From: an uncultured beta proteobacterium
GTDB lineage: Bacteria > Pseudomonadota > Gammaproteobacteria > Burkholderiales > SG8-39
Direction of reading: 5' to 3'
Assembly: GCA_902826155.1 (NCBI GenBank)
Contig: CADEDU010000125.1
Coordinates: forward strand, 1-14,913
Length of the DNA: 14,913 nt
Each line of letters begins with the position of its first letter. The first letter of the stretch is position 1. Position numbers and translations under genes: made by a program. Positions 13,160 through 14,913 of the stretch are shown here, piece after piece. Below the pieces are notes generated by a model that saw only the letters and a program-made list of their open reading frames with translations, ran no database searches and was not told the origin of the DNA.

Positions 13160-14913
13160 ATGAAATTTCGCTTCCCCGTAGTCATCATCGACGAAGACTG
13201 GAAGGCCGACTCGTCCAGCGGCTTGGGCATCCGCGCGCTCGCCAAGGCGATCGAGGAGCAGGGCTGGGAGGTGGTGGGCGGCTTCACCTACGTCGACGTG
13301 ACGATGGTGGCCAACCAGGCGGCGCGCGCCTCGGCGTTCATCGTGTCGATCGACGACGAGGAGATCAACGAAGACGGCGCCGAGAGCAAGGCGCTGCACG
13401 ATCTGAAGAACTTCATCGTGGAGACGCGCCGGCGCAATGCCGACATCCCGATCTTCCTGTTCGGCGAGACGCGCACCTCAAAGCACATCCCCAACGACAT
13501 CCTGAAGGAGCTGCACGGCTTCATTCACATGTTCGAGGACACGCCGGAGTTCGTGGCGCGCTACATCATCCGTGAGTCCACCAACTATCTGAACTCGCTC
13601 GCCCCGCCGTTCTTCAAGGCGTTGGTGCATTACGCCAACGACGGATCGTATTCATGGCACTGCCCGGGGCATTCGGGCGGCGTGGCGTTCCTGAAGAGCC
13701 CGGTGGGGCAGATGTTCCACCAGTTCTTCGGCGAGAACATGCTGCGGGCCGACGTGTGCAACGCGGTGGACGAGCTGGGCCAGCTGCTCGATCACACCGG
13801 TCCGGTGGCCGCAGCGGAGAAGAACGCGGCGCGCATCTTCAATTGCGATCACCTGTTCTTCGTCACCAACGGCACCTCGACCTCGAACAAGATCGTGTGG
13901 CACTCGGCGGTCGGCACCGACGATATCGTGCTGGTGGACCGCAACTGCCACAAGTCGATCCTGCACGCGCTGATGATGACCGGGACGATCCCGATCTTCC
14001 TGCAGCCCACGCGCAATCACCTGGGCATCATCGGTCCGATTCCGCGCGAGGAATTCGAGCCCGCCAACATCCAGCGCAAGATCAACGCCAACCCGCTGAT
14101 CAGGGACAAGGCGGCGCGGCCGCGGGTGATGACCATCACCCAATCCACCTACGACGGCGTGATGTACAACGTCGAGCGCATCAAGCAGACGGTTGGCGAC
14201 TACATCGAGAATCTGCACTTCGACGAAGCGTGGCTGCCGCACGCCACGTTCCACCCGTTCTATCACGAGTTCCACGCCATCGGCCCCAACCGGCCGCGCA
14301 GCAAGGAATCGATGGTGTTCGCCACGCAATCGACCCACAAGCTGCTGGCGGGGCTGTCGCAGGCCTCGATGATCCTGGTGCAGGACTCCGAGGCGCGCAA
14401 GCTCGATCGCGACAGCTTCAACGAAGCATTCCTGATGCACACCTCGACCAGCCCGCAGTACGCGATCATCGCCTCGTGCGACGTCGCGGCGGCGATGATG
14501 GAGCCGCCCGGCGGCACCGCGCTGGTCGAAGAGTCGATCTACGAATCGCTCGAATTTCGCCGCGCGATGCGCAAGGTCGACGCCGAGTTCGGCAAGGACT
14601 GGTGGTTTCAGGTGTGGGGGCCGAAGGAGTTCGCCGATTCGAGCATCGGCCGGCGCGAGGAGTGGTTCCTGCGCAACGGCGAGCGCTGGCACGGGTTCGG
14701 CAAGCTCGAGCCCAACTTCAATATGCTCGACCCGATCAAGGCCACGATCGTCACGCCGGGCCTGGACATCAACGGCAAGTTCGCGCCGTGGGGCGTGCCC
14801 GCCGCGGTGGTCACTAAGTATCTGGCCGAGCATGGCGTCATCGTCGAGAAGACCGGGCTGTACTCGTTCTTCGTCATGTTCACGATCGGCATCACCAAGG
14901 GCCGCTGGAACAC
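13160..14913 (+). CDS. PLP-dependent arginine/lysine/ornithine decarboxylase, C-terminus missing at window edge
   Basis: This is a fold-type I basic amino acid decarboxylase of the AdiA/CadA/SpeC family, which makes agmatine, cadaverine or putrescine in the cytosol. About 584 residues are visible of a family length of about 720-760. Residues 1-130 form the flavodoxin-like wing domain. H-C-P-G-H-S-G-G (167-174) opens the catalytic domain, then T-N-G-T-S-T-S-N (236-243) binds PLP phosphate. H353-F-D-E-A-W has Asp355 for the PLP ring nitrogen, and S-T-H-K has the PLP lysine at Lys394. The choice among Arg, Lys and Orn cannot be made safely. The ATG at 13160 fits the family but has no Shine-Dalgarno sequence in its C-rich leader. 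A TAGAAT at 13114-13119 could be the -10 element, though no well-spaced -35 is seen. Confidence 0.96.
   Translation, partial: MKFRFPVVIIDEDWKADSSSGLGIRALAKAIEEQGWEVVGGFTYVDVTMVANQAARASAFIVSIDDEEINEDGAESKALHDLKNFIVETRRRNADIPIFLFGETRTSKHIPNDILKELHGFIHMFEDTPEFVARYIIRESTNYLNSLAPPFFKALVHYANDGSYSWHCPGHSGGVAFLKSPVGQMFHQFFGENMLRADVCNAVDELGQLLDHTGPVAAAEKNAARIFNCDHLFFVTNGTSTSNKIVWHSAVGTDDIVLVDRNCHKSILHALMMTGTIPIFLQPTRNHLGIIGPIPREEFEPANIQRKINANPLIRDKAARPRVMTITQSTYDGVMYNVERIKQTVGDYIENLHFDEAWLPHATFHPFYHEFHAIGPNRPRSKESMVFATQSTHKLLAGLSQASMILVQDSEARKLDRDSFNEAFLMHTSTSPQYAIIASCDVAAAMMEPPGGTALVEESIYESLEFRRAMRKVDAEFGKDWWFQVWGPKEFADSSIGRREEWFLRNGERWHGFGKLEPNFNMLDPIKATIVTPGLDINGKFAPWGVPAAVVTKYLAEHGVIVEKTGLYSFFVMFTIGITKGRWN

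Noticed and set aside
12121..13287. 388-aa minus-strand frame
   Set aside because: It runs antisense across the crotonase-fold gene, the extragenic repeat and the decarboxylase start, and resembles no protein family.
13652..14833. Open frames on both strands of about 390 aa over the decarboxylase
   Set aside because: They are shadows of the PLP decarboxylase, whose motifs run continuously in the frame from 13160.

Overview
The window is high-G+C, gene-dense bacterial DNA. A tripartite-tricarboxylate (TctC/Bug-type) binding protein sits among a class III CoA-transferase, a bacterial P450, a Pht5-like protein and a biodegradative-type amino acid decarboxylase. This mix best fits a soil or water betaproteobacterium of the Burkholderiales. 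That placement rests on gene content, not on any rRNA or marker gene. No tRNA, rRNA, CRISPR array, insertion sequence or phage gene was seen. No transcriptional regulator was recognised among the genes.

Layout from left to right. (1) Bases 1-1566, all minus strand: two small exported cysteine-containing proteins (144 and 76 aa), each with a very good ribosome binding site, read towards a family III CoA-transferase that runs off the left edge. A perfect 9-bp hairpin and a second small hairpin lie just before the CoA-transferase start. (2) Bases 1681-4512, minus strand: a cytochrome P450, a 101-aa membrane protein, a single-cluster P450-type ferredoxin and a periplasmic Bug binding protein, spaced 17-58 bp apart and probably one operon. 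(3) Bases 4768-6781, plus strand: an 85-aa three-helix membrane protein and a thiamine-diphosphate enzyme of the acetolactate-synthase fold. (4) Bases 6870-8781, minus strand: a metal-dependent amidohydrolase with an odd lysine/alanine/arginine tail, followed by an exported beta-barrel-like protein. (5) Bases 8782-9053: a divergent control region with short tandem repeats and a sigma70-like promoter for an aldo/keto reductase (9054-9878, plus). (6) Bases 9888-12077, minus strand: a 4,5-dihydroxyphthalate-decarboxylase/periplasmic-binding-fold protein followed by a stand-alone MetE-C-terminal-like methyltransferase. They are divergent from an enoyl-CoA hydratase/isomerase-fold protein (12160-12936, plus) that lacks both classical catalytic glutamates. 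(7) Bases 12937-13159: a C-rich intergenic block with an 18-bp direct repeat and a long hairpin. (8) From 13160 off the right edge, plus strand: a PLP-dependent arginine/lysine/ornithine decarboxylase.

The enzymes (P450 with ferredoxin, CoA-transferase, crotonase-fold protein, TPP enzyme, aldo/keto reductase, amidohydrolase) together suggest uptake and breakdown of organic or aromatic acids. They sit in several short transcription units rather than one pathway operon, so no single pathway can be read from the sequence. The least familiar parts are the two-gene exported cysteine-rich unit, the small membrane protein between the P450 and its ferredoxin, and the repeat-bearing divergent promoter. 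No gap between genes exceeds about 300 bases. The largest are 8782-9053 and 4513-4767; the second shows no convincing gene or signal beyond the ribosome binding site of the gene at 4768.
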